Assembly: GCA_017545865.1 (NCBI GenBank)
Contig: JAFWXO010000008.1
Location: forward strand, 62,001 to 126,000
Length of the DNA stretch: 64,000 bases
Source: Clostridia bacterium
GTDB lineage: Bacteria > Bacillota > Clostridia > Christensenellales > Borkfalkiaceae
Reading direction: 5' to 3'
This document shows, one piece after another, positions 36,066 through 44,548 of the stretch. Numbering within the stretch: the first letter of the stretch is position 1; every line of letters begins with the position of its first letter. The translations under genes and the position numbers were made by a program. The notes below the pieces were generated by a model. The model saw only the letters and a list, made by a program, of their open reading frames with translations. It had not been told where the DNA came from and made no database searches.

Positions 36066-36506
36066 ATGAAAGTATCATTTTTTGGGCATAAAAACTCATA
36101 CAATAACGAAAATTACCACGATAAACTCATAAGTTTATTTGAAGAACTAATAAAAACTTACGGCAACGTTGAATTTTATTTTGGTGGTATGAGCGACTTT
36201 GACAATTATTGCTCGCATTTAGTTTATGAACTAAAACTAAAATACGGCTCAATCAAGTCGTATTTCGTTACGCCGTATTTACGTGAGCCGTATTTATCTT
36301 TCATAAATAGAAAGTTGTTTGACGATATAATATATCCGCCTATTGAAAACACTCCATTAAAATTTGCCATTTTAAAGCGAAATCAATGGATTATTGAAAA
36401 CAGTGACTTGGTTATTTTTAATATAAATCACACTTTCGGCGGAACATATAAAGCATATCAATATGCAAAAAGGAAAAAGGTAAAAATTTGTATTATAAAC
36501 GAATAA
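36066..36506 (+). CDS. SLOG-like (DUF1273/YpsA-related) nucleotide-binding protein
   Basis: A 146-residue protein with a Rossmann-like layout: SFFGHKN at the N terminus, the glycine-rich FYFGGMSDFDNYC near residue 38, a strand ending VTPYLREPY, then RNQWIIENSDLVIFN and the closing loop GGTYKAYQYAKRKK. These match the SLOG-superfamily pattern in which small nucleotides are bound or cleaved. No catalytic function is established. The gene is more AT-rich than its neighbours and is controlled by an XRE gene across palindromic operators, which suggests a recently acquired cassette. Confidence 0.7.
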   Translation: MKVSFFGHKNSYNNENYHDKLISLFEELIKTYGNVEFYFGGMSDFDNYCSHLVYELKLKYGSIKSYFVTPYLREPYLSFINRKLFDDIIYPPIENTPLKFAILKRNQWIIENSDLVIFNINHTFGGTYKAYQYAKRKKVKICIINE

Positions 36507-36540
36507 GAGTGTTTGCAGTTATCTACAAGCACTCTTTTAA
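36505..36540 (+). terminator. Terminator after the SLOG-like gene
   Basis: AAGAGTGTTTG pairs with CAAGCACTCTT (one G-T pair) and is followed by T residues; it begins at the stop codon. Confidence 0.75.
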
Positions 36541-36563
36541 ATTTTATTCTATTGAAAGTAATT

Positions 36564-37199
36564 TCATTCCGTAACGTCGTCTAAGTCTTCGTCGTCAGTT
36601 TTAAAAAATTCGTCGTTATACACGGATAATACGTGTTCAAGTTTTTCAAGGACTTTTTCTTTGCCGTAACCAGTTTCGCTTGAGGTTGGAATAACTAAGC
36701 CTTGACCTATCGCTAAAAAGTTTCCGATAGATTTTACCCTTTCAAAAATTCGGGTTTTGCCTATCTTATCAGCCTTAGTGGCAACCACGGTAAAAGGAAG
36801 CGCGTAAGAGTGGAGATAGTTTATCATAGACAAATCGTCACGAGTTGGGTCGTGGCGGATATCAACGAGCATTATGGTGTGGCAAAGCCCTTCTTTATAA
36901 GCGAAGAACTCTTCCATAAGTCTACCCCACTTTTGCTTTTCACTCTCCGAAACTTTTGCAAAGCCGTAACCTGGAAGATCGGCTAAGATAAACTCGCCAA
37001 AGTCAAAGTAGTTTATAAGCTTCGTTCTACCGGGGGTTACCGACGTTCTTGCCAAACCTTTGCGGTTTGCAAGCATATTGATAATTGAACTTTTGCCAAC
37101 GTTTGACTTACCGCAAACGGCGATAATCGGCTTATCGGCTTTTAAAAAGTTCTTTTTATCGGCAACCGACGTGATAAATTTTGCGTTTTTTATAATCAT
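36564..37199 (-). CDS. engB: Ribosome biogenesis GTPase EngB/YsxC
   Basis: A 211-residue TRAFAC GTPase needed for 50S subunit assembly. G1 is GKSNVGKSSI, G3 DLPGYG, G4 TKAD, with the conserved RTSVTPGRT switch I region. The C terminus is acidic. It directly follows lon (the lon stop and engB start touch at 37199), the common lon-engB order of Bacillota. Confidence 0.96.
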   Translation of the reverse strand: MIIKNAKFITSVADKKNFLKADKPIIAVCGKSNVGKSSIINMLANRKGLARTSVTPGRTKLINYFDFGEFILADLPGYGFAKVSESEKQKWGRLMEEFFAYKEGLCHTIMLVDIRHDPTRDDLSMINYLHSYALPFTVVATKADKIGKTRIFERVKSIGNFLAIGQGLVIPTSSETGYGKEKVLEKLEHVLSVYNDEFFKTDDEDLDDVTE

Positions 37200-39544
37200 T
37201 ATTTTTCAATTACCTTTTCAAAAACTTCCGTAACTTTCTTTACGGGAATAAAGTTAATACTGTTTTTAATTTCGCTGGGAATTTCTTCCAAATCTTTAAT
37301 ATTGCCGTAAGGAATAATAATTTCTCTCACGCCTAAACGGAAGGCTGCAAGCGACTTTTCTTTAAGCCCACCGATTTTTAAAACGTTACCACGGAGAGTT
37401 ATTTCACCCGTCATACCAACGTTTCTTCTAACCTTTTTGCCAGTAAACGCCGAGAGCATAGCGGTTGCAATCGTAATGCCTGCGCTTGGCCCGTCTTTGG
37501 GGGTTGCGCCTTCGGGAACGTGCAAGTGAATATCCGTTTTTTCAAACACATCTTCGTCAATGCCAAAATTTTTAGCGTTTGAACGGATATAGCCAAGAGC
37601 GGTTTTTGCGCTTTCTTGCATAACTTCGCCAAGTTTACCGGTAAGTAAAACGTTGCCTTTGCCTTTCATAAGTGCAACTTCAATAGTGAGAGTCGTTCCG
37701 CCAACCTGAGTCCAAGCAAGCCCCGTTGCAGAACCAACTTCGCTTTCTTCAAGTTTTTCTTCCGATTTATACTTTTCTCCACCAAGGTATTTTTCAACCG
37801 TTTCTTCGGTTAAAACTTGCTTTGGATATTTTCTATCGTGCGCAACTTCAACGGCTACTTTTCTTGCAACAGTACCAACGAGTTGTTCAAGTTTTCTAAC
37901 GCCTGCTTCACTCGTGTAACCTTCGATAATCGCCTTAACGCCTTCTTTTGTGAACTCTAAGTTAGCGCTTGATAAGCCGTTTGCTTTAAGTTGCTTGGGC
38001 GCTAAATACTTGAGCGCAATTTCAACTTTTTCTTCTAAGGTGTATCCTGCAATCTCTATAACTTCCATACGGTCAAGAAGGGGCGCAGGGATAGTATCTA
38101 AGGTGTTTGCAGTGGTTATGAACATTATCTTTTGAAGATCGTAAGGTATTTCAATATAGCGATCTCTAAACGTTGCGTTTTGCTCGGGGTCTAAAACTTC
38201 TAAAAGCGCGCTTGCAGGGTCGCCCCTTAAATCAACGGAAAGTTTGTCAATCTCGTCAAGCAAGAACACGGGGTTGATAACGCCTGCTTCTTTCATACCG
38301 TAAATAATTCTACCGGGCATAGCGCCGATATAAGTTTTACGGTGACCGCGAATTTCAGCCTCGTCTTTCACGCCACCCAAACTCATGCGAACGAGTTTTC
38401 TATTTAACGCCCTTGCAACCGATTTTGCAACTGAAGTTTTACCAACGCCCGGAGGACCAACTAAACATAAAATAGGGCCTTTTAAAGACTTGGTAAGTTT
38501 CAATACCGCCAAATATTCGGTTATTCTTTCTTTAACCTTTTCTAAGCCGAAATGATCTTCTTCTAAGATTTCTTGGCAACGAGAAAGTTTCTTCGTGTCA
38601 ACGCTCTCTTCGGTAAAAGGAAGGTCGATTATCCAGTCGATATACGAGCGAAGAACGGTATAATCGGGTGAAGACGGTTGCATTTTACTCATTTTGAAAA
38701 GTTCTTGTAAAACCTTTTCTTCCGATTCCTTAGGCATATGTTTAGCCTTAATTTTCTCGGTGAGCGTGTCTATTTCCTTCATATCGTCGCCAAGTTCTTC
38801 GTGGATGGCTTTGAGTTGTTCGCGAAGGTAAAATTCCTTTTGGTTTTTCTCAACGCTATCTTTAACCCTTTCGGCAATTTGCTTGTTCGCCTTTATGATT
38901 TCTTGCTCGAAAAGTAAAAGTTCGTAAAAAATAGCAAACCTATCTTTAAGGTTAACCGCTTCTAAAACCCTTTGCTTATCCTTTTCCTTGATGGGAAGGT
39001 TAAACGACGCTAAGTTGATAAACGCTTCCGCATCTTCAAGGGCGATAATCTTTGAAGCCGTGTCCTTACTGAACTTTTGCAAGATTGAAATAGTTTCTTT
39101 GAAAAGTTCTTTAGAGTTTCTAAAATATGCTTCAACTTCCGCATCAACGGTAACGTCGCCAACGATTTTTTCCACGTTGAAGGTGAAATAATCTCCGCAA
39201 GCGCCTTCCTTTACGATTTTAGCGCGGAATAAACCTTCAACCGCTAAGCGGAAGTTTTCGTTGCCAACCTTAGAAAGGTTGCCAACTCTACAAACCGTGC
39301 CAACTTCATACAAATCGCTAACGGCGGGGCTATCCACCTTAACGTCTTTTTGGCAAACTAAGAATATAAGCTTATTTTCGCCTTTCATCGCAGCTTGAAC
39401 GGCGGCAAGAGATTTAACCCTGCCAACGTCAATCGTTGTGTAAACACCGGGGAAAACCACCTTTCCCCTAACCGCCATTGACGGAATACCGAAAACAACG
39501 TTTTCGTTCTCGGCTATTAAATTGTTAGTTAATTGTTGTTCCAT
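37199..39544 (-). CDS. lon: ATP-dependent protease La (Lon)
   Basis: A 781-residue LonA protease: N-terminal substrate-binding domain, AAA+ domain with Walker A GPPGVGKTSVAKS and Walker B VFLLDEIDKL, and the C-terminal Ser-Lys protease domain with catalytic serine in PKDGPSAGITIA and lysine near GLKEKSLAA. Length and motifs are standard. A promoter with 17-bp spacing lies upstream; no CIRCE or CtsR operator is seen. Confidence 0.97.
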   Translation of the reverse strand: MEQQLTNNLIAENENVVFGIPSMAVRGKVVFPGVYTTIDVGRVKSLAAVQAAMKGENKLIFLVCQKDVKVDSPAVSDLYEVGTVCRVGNLSKVGNENFRLAVEGLFRAKIVKEGACGDYFTFNVEKIVGDVTVDAEVEAYFRNSKELFKETISILQKFSKDTASKIIALEDAEAFINLASFNLPIKEKDKQRVLEAVNLKDRFAIFYELLLFEQEIIKANKQIAERVKDSVEKNQKEFYLREQLKAIHEELGDDMKEIDTLTEKIKAKHMPKESEEKVLQELFKMSKMQPSSPDYTVLRSYIDWIIDLPFTEESVDTKKLSRCQEILEEDHFGLEKVKERITEYLAVLKLTKSLKGPILCLVGPPGVGKTSVAKSVARALNRKLVRMSLGGVKDEAEIRGHRKTYIGAMPGRIIYGMKEAGVINPVFLLDEIDKLSVDLRGDPASALLEVLDPEQNATFRDRYIEIPYDLQKIMFITTANTLDTIPAPLLDRMEVIEIAGYTLEEKVEIALKYLAPKQLKANGLSSANLEFTKEGVKAIIEGYTSEAGVRKLEQLVGTVARKVAVEVAHDRKYPKQVLTEETVEKYLGGEKYKSEEKLEESEVGSATGLAWTQVGGTTLTIEVALMKGKGNVLLTGKLGEVMQESAKTALGYIRSNAKNFGIDEDVFEKTDIHLHVPEGATPKDGPSAGITIATAMLSAFTGKKVRRNVGMTGEITLRGNVLKIGGLKEKSLAAFRLGVREIIIPYGNIKDLEEIPSEIKNSINFIPVKKVTEVFEKVIEK

Positions 39545-39575
39545 AAAAATTCCTTGTTATACTATAAGTTAGATT

Positions 39576-39604
39576 ATTATATATTAAAAAGAGTTTTTTA
39601 GCAA
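39576..39604 (-). promoter_or_regulatory. Promoter of lon-engB
   Basis: TTGCTA and TATAAT with 17 bp between them on the minus strand. Confidence 0.7.
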
Positions 39605-39657
39605 GTATTTTCTTAAAAACTATGTTAACTTTAAAAGTTTTGTGCTAAAATGAACGT

Positions 39658-40467
39658 ATGAACAAGTATTATAATGAACACTCAACCATATTAGTAACGG
39701 GCGCTTCTTCGGGAATTGGCAAATGTCTTTCCAAACTCTTAGTGGAAAAATACGGCGCAAAAGTTATAGGCGTTGCAAGAAGCGAAGAAAAATTAAATTC
39801 CGTTAAAGAACTTTTAGGCGATAATTTTACGCCTATTATTGCAGACGTTTCAAAAGAAGAAGACTGGATAGCTCTTTTAAATTACGTTGAAAGCAACAAT
39901 ATAAATTTAACGGGCGTTATCAACTGCGCGGGCGTTCTCCCCAAGTTTTCAGCCTTTAACGGGGAATACTTTGATAAAAACGAAGCGGTTATAAAAATAA
40001 ACTACTATTCAGTTATCTATTCGGCAAAGCATTTTTTACCCGCGCTTGAAAAGGCGGAAAAGCCTATTATGATAAACGTTTCAAGTTCATCGTCGCTTTG
40101 CCCGTTTGCGGGGATAACGTTATACTCGTCTTCAAAAGCGGGGGTTGAAAGATTTTCGGAGTGCTTGTCGGCGGAAAACAAGAAAGTTAGGGTTGTTACC
40201 GTTATGCCGGGGTTTACTAAAACAGACGTTTTGCGCTCTCAATCGGCAACCGAAAAAGAAAAGGGGCTTATTGATAAAATATCGGCAAACCCTAAAAAAG
40301 TAGCAAAGAAAATTTTAAGGCGTTCAAGGCGCAAAAAACGCATTATAACGGGGTTTGACGCGCACCTTATGAACTTTATGTTCAAGTTCTTTCCACGCAC
40401 CGCTCCCCGTCTTATAGGTTGGTTTTTAAGAAAAACTAAAATGGAAATCTTTAATAAAATGCAGTAA
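39658..40467 (+). CDS. Short-chain dehydrogenase/reductase (SDR)
   Basis: A 269-residue Rossmann oxidoreductase of the classical SDR type. Cofactor motif TGASSGIGK at the N terminus, NCAG at the end of the fourth strand, and the catalytic serine with YSSSKAG (YxxxK). The C-terminal 50 residues are basic and amphipathic (KKILRRSRRKKR), hinting at membrane association as in acyl or sterol-type reductases. Substrate unknown. It has no ribosome binding site; TGCTAAAAT, an extended -10 box, ends six bases before the ATG. Confidence 0.9.
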   Translation: MNKYYNEHSTILVTGASSGIGKCLSKLLVEKYGAKVIGVARSEEKLNSVKELLGDNFTPIIADVSKEEDWIALLNYVESNNINLTGVINCAGVLPKFSAFNGEYFDKNEAVIKINYYSVIYSAKHFLPALEKAEKPIMINVSSSSSLCPFAGITLYSSSKAGVERFSECLSAENKKVRVVTVMPGFTKTDVLRSQSATEKEKGLIDKISANPKKVAKKILRRSRRKKRIITGFDAHLMNFMFKFFPRTAPRLIGWFLRKTKMEIFNKMQ

Positions 40468-40496
40468 AAAAGACGGCTAAAATTAGCCGTCTTTTA
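40467..40496. terminator. Terminator and left 30-bp direct repeat
   Basis: A hairpin with arms AAAAGACGGCTAA and TTAGCCGTCTTTT serves the SDR gene and, on the other strand, the DUF6809-like gene. The 30 bases are identical to 41208-41237. Confidence 0.85.
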
Positions 40497-40772
40497 TTAT
40501 TTATCTAAAACGTCAAGAGCCATCAAAAAGCCAAATCTGAACCCTTCTTTATACACGCTTTCCATAGTTAATGCTGTTAGTTCTGATTGCTCGTTAGAAA
40601 GTGTATTGTAAATATTTAATAATGATTTGTCTTCTCTAATCTTTTCTATAAATTCATTTTCTATTTTTACTAACTTAGTTAGACTTTCTTTTTCGTTATT
40701 GCTACAAATTAAATTTTCACCGCCACCACGATTGCCATAATACATTTCACTTATTGCCGAATAATTTTTCAT
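40497..40772 (-). CDS. DUF6809-like small protein
   Basis: A 91-residue soluble, mostly helical acidic protein. The C-terminal part (SLLNIYNTLSNEQSEL and FRFGFLMALDVL) looks like the DUF6809 proteins common in clostridial accessory regions, whose function is unknown. AAGGTAGG precedes the ATG. The gene is divergent from an XRE regulator and both lie between two identical terminators. Confidence 0.6.
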   Translation of the reverse strand: MKNYSAISEMYYGNRGGGENLICSNNEKESLTKLVKIENEFIEKIREDKSLLNIYNTLSNEQSELTALTMESVYKEGFRFGFLMALDVLDK

Positions 40773-40805
40773 TTTAACCTACCTTAAATAATTAAATTTC
40801 CTTAT

Positions 40806-40920
40806 CCCCTTAAAGATTAAGGGGTGTCAACTTAGTTGACAAGGGGTTTTGAGGAGTTTTAGGAAAGGGGGATTGTTAAGGGGGAAAACGTTATTCGGAA
40901 AATAGTTGTCCCCCGTTAAC
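40806..40920. repeat. Hairpin cluster upstream of the DUF6809-like gene
   Basis: Three adjacent inverted repeats: CCCCTTAA-AGA-TTAAGGGG (40806-40824), TGTCAAC-TTA-GTTGACA (40825-40841), and a 46-nt imperfect hairpin (40875-40920) with outer arms GTTAAGGGGG and CCCCCGTTAAC. The first two have 3-nt loops. No coding potential. The repeated GGGG/CCCC segments give it the look of a miniature mobile element end or a structured leader. Confidence 0.6.
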
Positions 40921-40924
40921 ATTA

Positions 40925-40994
40925 ACCACGATTGTGATAATATTATATATTATTACATTTGTAATTGTCAAGCATTTTTTATAACATTTGTGAT
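40925..40994. promoter_or_regulatory. Three operator-like sites upstream of the XRE gene
   Basis: ACCACGATTGTGAT (40925), ATTACATTTGTAAT (40952) and ATAACATTTGTGAT (40981) share a dyad pattern and lie 27 and 29 bp apart. The last one overlaps an extended -10 box (TGATAAAAT, 40991-40999) just before the XRE start. They are probable autoregulatory sites. Confidence 0.45.
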
Positions 40995-41005
40995 AAAATA
41001 TATTT

Positions 41006-41209
41006 ATGGATAAATTTTGTGAAAGACTTAAAGAACTTAGATTGGAAAAAGGATTATCTCAGGCAGAACTCTCTGCTAATACGGGGCTAAGTCAATCTGC
41101 AATTGCGTTTTGGGAAAACGGCAAACGCGTTCCCAACGCTCAAGTGGTTATAACCTTAGCAAAATATTTTGAAGTATCAACCGATTATTTACTTGGTTTG
41201 GAAGATTAA
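41006..41209 (+). CDS. XRE family HTH regulator
   Basis: A 67-residue one-domain repressor-like protein: RLKELRLEKGLSQAELSANTG then LSQSAIAFWENGKRVPN, the classical phage-repressor helix-turn-helix. It ends with STDYLLGLED, a motif seen in many clostridial regulators. No ribosome binding site is present, and TAAAAT ends six bases upstream of the ATG, suggesting a leaderless mRNA. It is likely to regulate itself and the divergent small gene. Confidence 0.85.
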   Translation: MDKFCERLKELRLEKGLSQAELSANTGLSQSAIAFWENGKRVPNAQVVITLAKYFEVSTDYLLGLED

Positions 41210-41237
41210 AAAGACGGCTAAAATTAGCCGTCTTTTA
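41208..41237. terminator. Terminator and right 30-bp direct repeat
   Basis: Identical over 30 bases to 40467-40496. It overlaps the end of the XRE gene and abuts the clpX stop codon, serving both. Confidence 0.85.
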
Positions 41238-42467
41238 CTATGCAGTTTTTAAAATAAGTTCAGGCGATTTGTTGCCTTTAACAACTTCTTCATCGATGAT
41301 AACCTTTTCGGTGTTACCACTTGGAATATCAAACATGCAATCAAGCATAATGTTTTCAAAAATAGTTCTTAAACCACGCGCGCCCGTTTTAAGTTCAATC
41401 GCCTTTTTAGCAATCTCATAAACAGCGCCGTCAGTTATTTCAAGTTCGCAATCGTCCATACCGATAAGTTTTTTATACTGCTTAACGAGAGCGTTTTTAG
41501 GCTCAGTCATAATCTTAACGAGAGCAGTTTCGTCTAAAGCGTCTAAACTAACGGTTATGGGCACACGACCAACGAATTCGGGGATTAAACCGTATTTGGT
41601 TAAATCACCCGGTTGAACGTCAGTAAGCGCAACTGAGCCGAGCGCCTTTTCGCTCGATACCGTTCCGCCAAAACCTAAACTCGACTTATCTTGACGCTTT
41701 TCAATAATCTTATCAAGCCCAACGAACGCGCCACCGCAAATGAATAAAATGTTGGTGGTATCAATATGGATAAGTTCTTGTTGGGGGTGCTTTCTTCCGC
41801 CTTGCGGTGGAACTGCGGCAACGGTTGACTCAATGATTTTAAGAAGGGCTTGTTGAACGCCTTCACCAGAAACGTCACGCGTGATGGAAACGTTTTCAGA
41901 TTTTCTTGCAATCTTGTCAATCTCGTCAATATAAACGATACCGCGCTGAGCCCTTTCAATGTCGTAATCGGCGTTTTTGATAAGTTTTAATAAAATATTT
42001 TCAACGTCTTCCCCAACGTAGCCTGCCTCTGTCAAAGTAGTAGCATCGGCAACGGCGAAGGGAACGTTTAAGATTTTTGCAAGTGTTCTTGCAAGCAAGG
42101 TTTTACCAGAGCCGGTAGGTCCTAAAAGCAAGATATTGCTCTTTTCAATCTCCGTTTCATCGTTAGACGTTAAACCTGCGTTAATGCGCTTATAATGGTT
42201 GTAAACGGCAACGGATAACACCTTTTTTGCCCTTTCTTGCCCAACGATATAAAGGTCTAATTCATCTTTAATTTGCTTGGGCGTTTTTAAGGGAATTGCT
42301 TCTTGCTCGGGCGCTAAATTTTCTTCTTCTAATATGGAATTGCAAATATCTAAACACTCGTCGCAAATGTAAAGCCCGTTAGGACCTGCAACCAACTTGT
42401 TTGCAAGTTCCTTGGGTTTTCCGCAAAACGCGCAGTATAGACCGTTGTTTAAATTTTCGTTCGCCAT
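41238..42467 (-). CDS. clpX: ClpX, ATPase subunit of the ClpXP protease
   Basis: A 409-residue AAA+ unfoldase. The N-terminal zinc-binding domain has YCAFCGK and CDECLDIC. Walker A is [14 protein letters not shown], Walker [12 protein letters not shown], with [11 protein letters not shown] as pore loop and [15 protein letters not shown] sensor region ([11 protein letters not shown]). It follows clpP by eight bases in the order tig-clpP-clpX, the common arrangement. Confidence 0.97.
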   Translation of the reverse strand: MANENLNNGLYCAFCGKPKELANKLVAGPNGLYICDECLDICNSILEEENLAPEQEAIPLKTPKQIKDELDLYIVGQERAKKVLSVAVYNHYKRINAGLTSNDETEIEKSNILLLGPTGSGKTLLARTLAKILNVPFAVADATTLTEAGYVGEDVENILLKLIKNADYDIERAQRGIVYIDEIDKIARKSENVSITRDVSGEGVQQALLKIIESTVAAVPPQGGRKHPQQELIHIDTTNILFICGGAFVGLDKIIEKRQDKSSLGFGGTVSSEKALGSVALTDVQPGDLTKYGLIPEFVGRVPITVSLDALDETALVKIMTEPKNALVKQYKKLIGMDDCELEITDGAVYEIAKKAIELKTGARGLRTIFENIMLDCMFDIPSGNTEKVIIDEEVVKGNKSPELILKTA

Positions 42468-42475
42468 AAAACTCC

Positions 42476-43057
42476 TTAACGAGTGTAATAAATTTTGTCA
42501 ATAAGCCCGTAAGATAAGGCTTCTTCAGCGGATAAATAGTTATCTCTATCCGTATCTTTTTCAACTTGCTCAATATCTTTGCCAGTGTTTTCGGATAAGA
42601 TTTTGTTGAGTTTTGCTTTAATCTTTAAAATGTGGTCGGCTTGAATTTTAATATCGCTTGCTTGACCTTGCGCTCCGCCTAAAGGTTGATGAATCATAAT
42701 CTCGCTGTTAGGTAAAGCAAAACGCTTGCCCTTTTTACCACTTGATAATAAGAACGCGCCCATAGATGCAGCCATGCCGATGCAAATGGTTGAAACGTCA
42801 CACTTAACGTAGTTCATGGTATCGTAAATTGCAAGACCTGCGGTTACTGAACCACCGGGGCTGTTGATATATAAGCAAATATCTTTATCAGGGTCTTTAC
42901 CTTCAAGGTAGATAAGCTCGGCAACGATAGTGTTTGCCGTTGCATCGTCAATCTCGCCTGAAAGCATAATTATTCTATCTTCTAAAAGTCTTGAATAAAT
43001 GTCGTAAGAGCGTTCGCCTTTGTTGGTTTGCTCAACGACCATAGGTATAAGCGCCAT
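42476..43057 (-). CDS. clpP: ClpP protease subunit
   Basis: A 193-residue serine peptidase forming the proteolytic chamber used by ClpX. Catalytic serine in [11 protein letters not shown], histidine in [13 protein letters not shown] and aspartate in [14 protein letters not shown]. The N terminus ([25 protein letters not shown]) is standard. AGGAG precedes its ATG. Confidence 0.98.
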   Translation of the reverse strand: MALIPMVVEQTNKGERSYDIYSRLLEDRIIMLSGEIDDATANTIVAELIYLEGKDPDKDICLYINSPGGSVTAGLAIYDTMNYVKCDVSTICIGMAASMGAFLLSSGKKGKRFALPNSEIMIHQPLGGAQGQASDIKIQADHILKIKAKLNKILSENTGKDIEQVEKDTDRDNYLSAEEALSYGLIDKIYYTR

Positions 43058-43084
43058 TTTTACTCCTTATTTCTTTAAATATCT

Positions 43085-43113
43085 AAACGAACGCGGGATT
43101 TCCGCGTTCGTTT
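43085..43113 (-). terminator. Hairpin between tig and clpP
   Basis: Twelve-base arms AAACGAACGCGG and CCGCGTTCGTTT. The T run is weak, so it may be an attenuator or processing site rather than a full stop. Confidence 0.6.
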
Positions 43114-43121
43114 TAATAAAA

Positions 43122-44408
43122 TCAATCAACGTTGTTGTTCTTTAAAAGGAAATCAAACATCTTTTCGATAAGGGCGTTGTTTTCAAAGTAAGATTTTTGA
43201 CGTTCGTTAATAGTCTTTTTGTATTCTTCAAATTCTTTGCCCATAGCCGTTGCTTGTTCTTTAATCTTAGCGTCGATTTCTTCTTCGGTAACGGCGATGT
43301 TTTCGTCTTTAATAATCTTGTCTACTACGAGTTGGGTTTTAACTTGCTTTTCAGCGTTTGCTTTGAAAGATTCTCTATACGCTTCCATAGTTTGGTTGCT
43401 GTACTTTAAGAAGTCTTCAAGTCTAAGACCTTGATACATCATTCTGTATTCCATATCTTGAACGATAGCGTCAACTTGCCTTTCAACCATAACGGCAGGA
43501 ATTTCAACGGTGGAACTTTCCGCAATCTTTTCAATAAGTTTATCTTCAGTTTCAGCCTTTGCTCTCTTGTCGTTTGCTTCTTTGAGTTTCTTCTTAGTTG
43601 CCTTCTTGAACGCTTCTAAAGATTCTTCGCCAGTTGCTTCCTTAATAAAGTCATCGGTAACTTCGGGGAATTCTTTCGTTTTGATTTCGTGAAGTTTAAC
43701 TGCAAAGATAGCGTCTTTACCCTTTAATTCTTCAGCGCCGTAGTTATCGGGGAACTTAACGGAAATGTCTTTTTCATCGCCGACGTTCATACCAACAACA
43801 CCGTCTTCAAAACCGGGGATAAACGCGCCAGAGCCAAGTTCTAAGGTTTGCTTTTCAGCAGTGCCGCCTTCAAACTTAACCCCGTCAATACTACCAGAGT
43901 AGTCAATAACGGTGATATCGCCGTTTTGAGCTGGGCGACCTTCAACCGCTACTTCTCTTGCGTTTCTCTTAACGAGTCTATCAATTTCGCCGTCGATATC
44001 TTTTTTAGTTACATTATACTCAACTTTGTCAATAGTTATACCTTTATATTCGCCAAGAGTAACTTCAGGTTTAACGGGAACGATCGCTACCATGGTAACT
44101 CCCTTTTCGTCAAGCTTTTCAATGTCAATTTCAGGTCTATCGATAGGTTCGATTGATTTTTCTTTATCTAAAATGTCAAAGTAGTATTCAGAGAAGGAAA
44201 CGTTGATCGCTTCTTCATAGAACACGCCCTTGCCGTACATTTGTTCGATAACGTTCTTGGGAACTTTGCCCTTTCTAAAACCGGGAACGCTAAATTTCCC
44301 TTTAGTTTTGTCATACGCCTTTTTTTGAGCGCTTGCCCATTCTTCTGCGTTTAACGTGATGCTAATTTTTACCGTGCTTTTTTCAGCAGGTTTAACGGTA
44401 TATTTCAT
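43122..44408 (-). CDS. tig: Trigger factor
   Basis: Ribosome-associated chaperone with prolyl isomerase activity. The 428-residue product has the ribosome-binding signature GFRKGKVPKNVI, a middle FKBP domain (NGDITVIDYSGSIDG) and a long helical C-terminal domain. I chose ATG 44408, which follows AAGGAG; the frame runs 19 residues further upstream without support. A promoter with 17-bp spacing lies upstream. The tig-clpP-clpX order suggests joint regulation, with a hairpin after tig. Confidence 0.96.
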   Translation of the reverse strand: MKYTVKPAEKSTVKISITLNAEEWASAQKKAYDKTKGKFSVPGFRKGKVPKNVIEQMYGKGVFYEEAINVSFSEYYFDILDKEKSIEPIDRPEIDIEKLDEKGVTMVAIVPVKPEVTLGEYKGITIDKVEYNVTKKDIDGEIDRLVKRNAREVAVEGRPAQNGDITVIDYSGSIDGVKFEGGTAEKQTLELGSGAFIPGFEDGVVGMNVGDEKDISVKFPDNYGAEELKGKDAIFAVKLHEIKTKEFPEVTDDFIKEATGEESLEAFKKATKKKLKEANDKRAKAETEDKLIEKIAESSTVEIPAVMVERQVDAIVQDMEYRMMYQGLRLEDFLKYSNQTMEAYRESFKANAEKQVKTQLVVDKIIKDENIAVTEEEIDAKIKEQATAMGKEFEEYKKTINERQKSYFENNALIEKMFDFLLKNNNVD

Positions 44409-44455
44409 TACTTTTCTCCTTAAAGCGTTATGCTTTACTTTTATAGTCTTTTTAT

Positions 44456-44484
44456 ATTTTAACAAATATAAAGTTTATTGTAAA
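44456..44484 (-). promoter_or_regulatory. Promoter of the tig operon
   Basis: TTTACA and TAAAAT with a 17-bp spacer on the minus strand. Confidence 0.7.
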
Positions 44485-44513
44485 GTTTTTACGCCATCAA
44501 TTTTAAAATTTAA

Positions 44514-44542
44514 TTTACAAATAATCGTTTTAGTTATATACT
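44514..44542 (+). promoter_or_regulatory. Promoter of rqcH
   Basis: TTTACA, 17-bp spacer, TATACT. The -10 box ends six bases before the rqcH ATG, so transcription should begin at or very near the start codon. Confidence 0.65.
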
Positions 44543-44548
44543 ATATCT

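Noticed and set aside
39545..39657. CIRCE or CtsR heat-shock operator before lon
   Set aside because: Neither the CIRCE inverted repeat nor the CtsR heptad repeat is present; only an ordinary promoter is seen. The clp and tig leaders also lack them.
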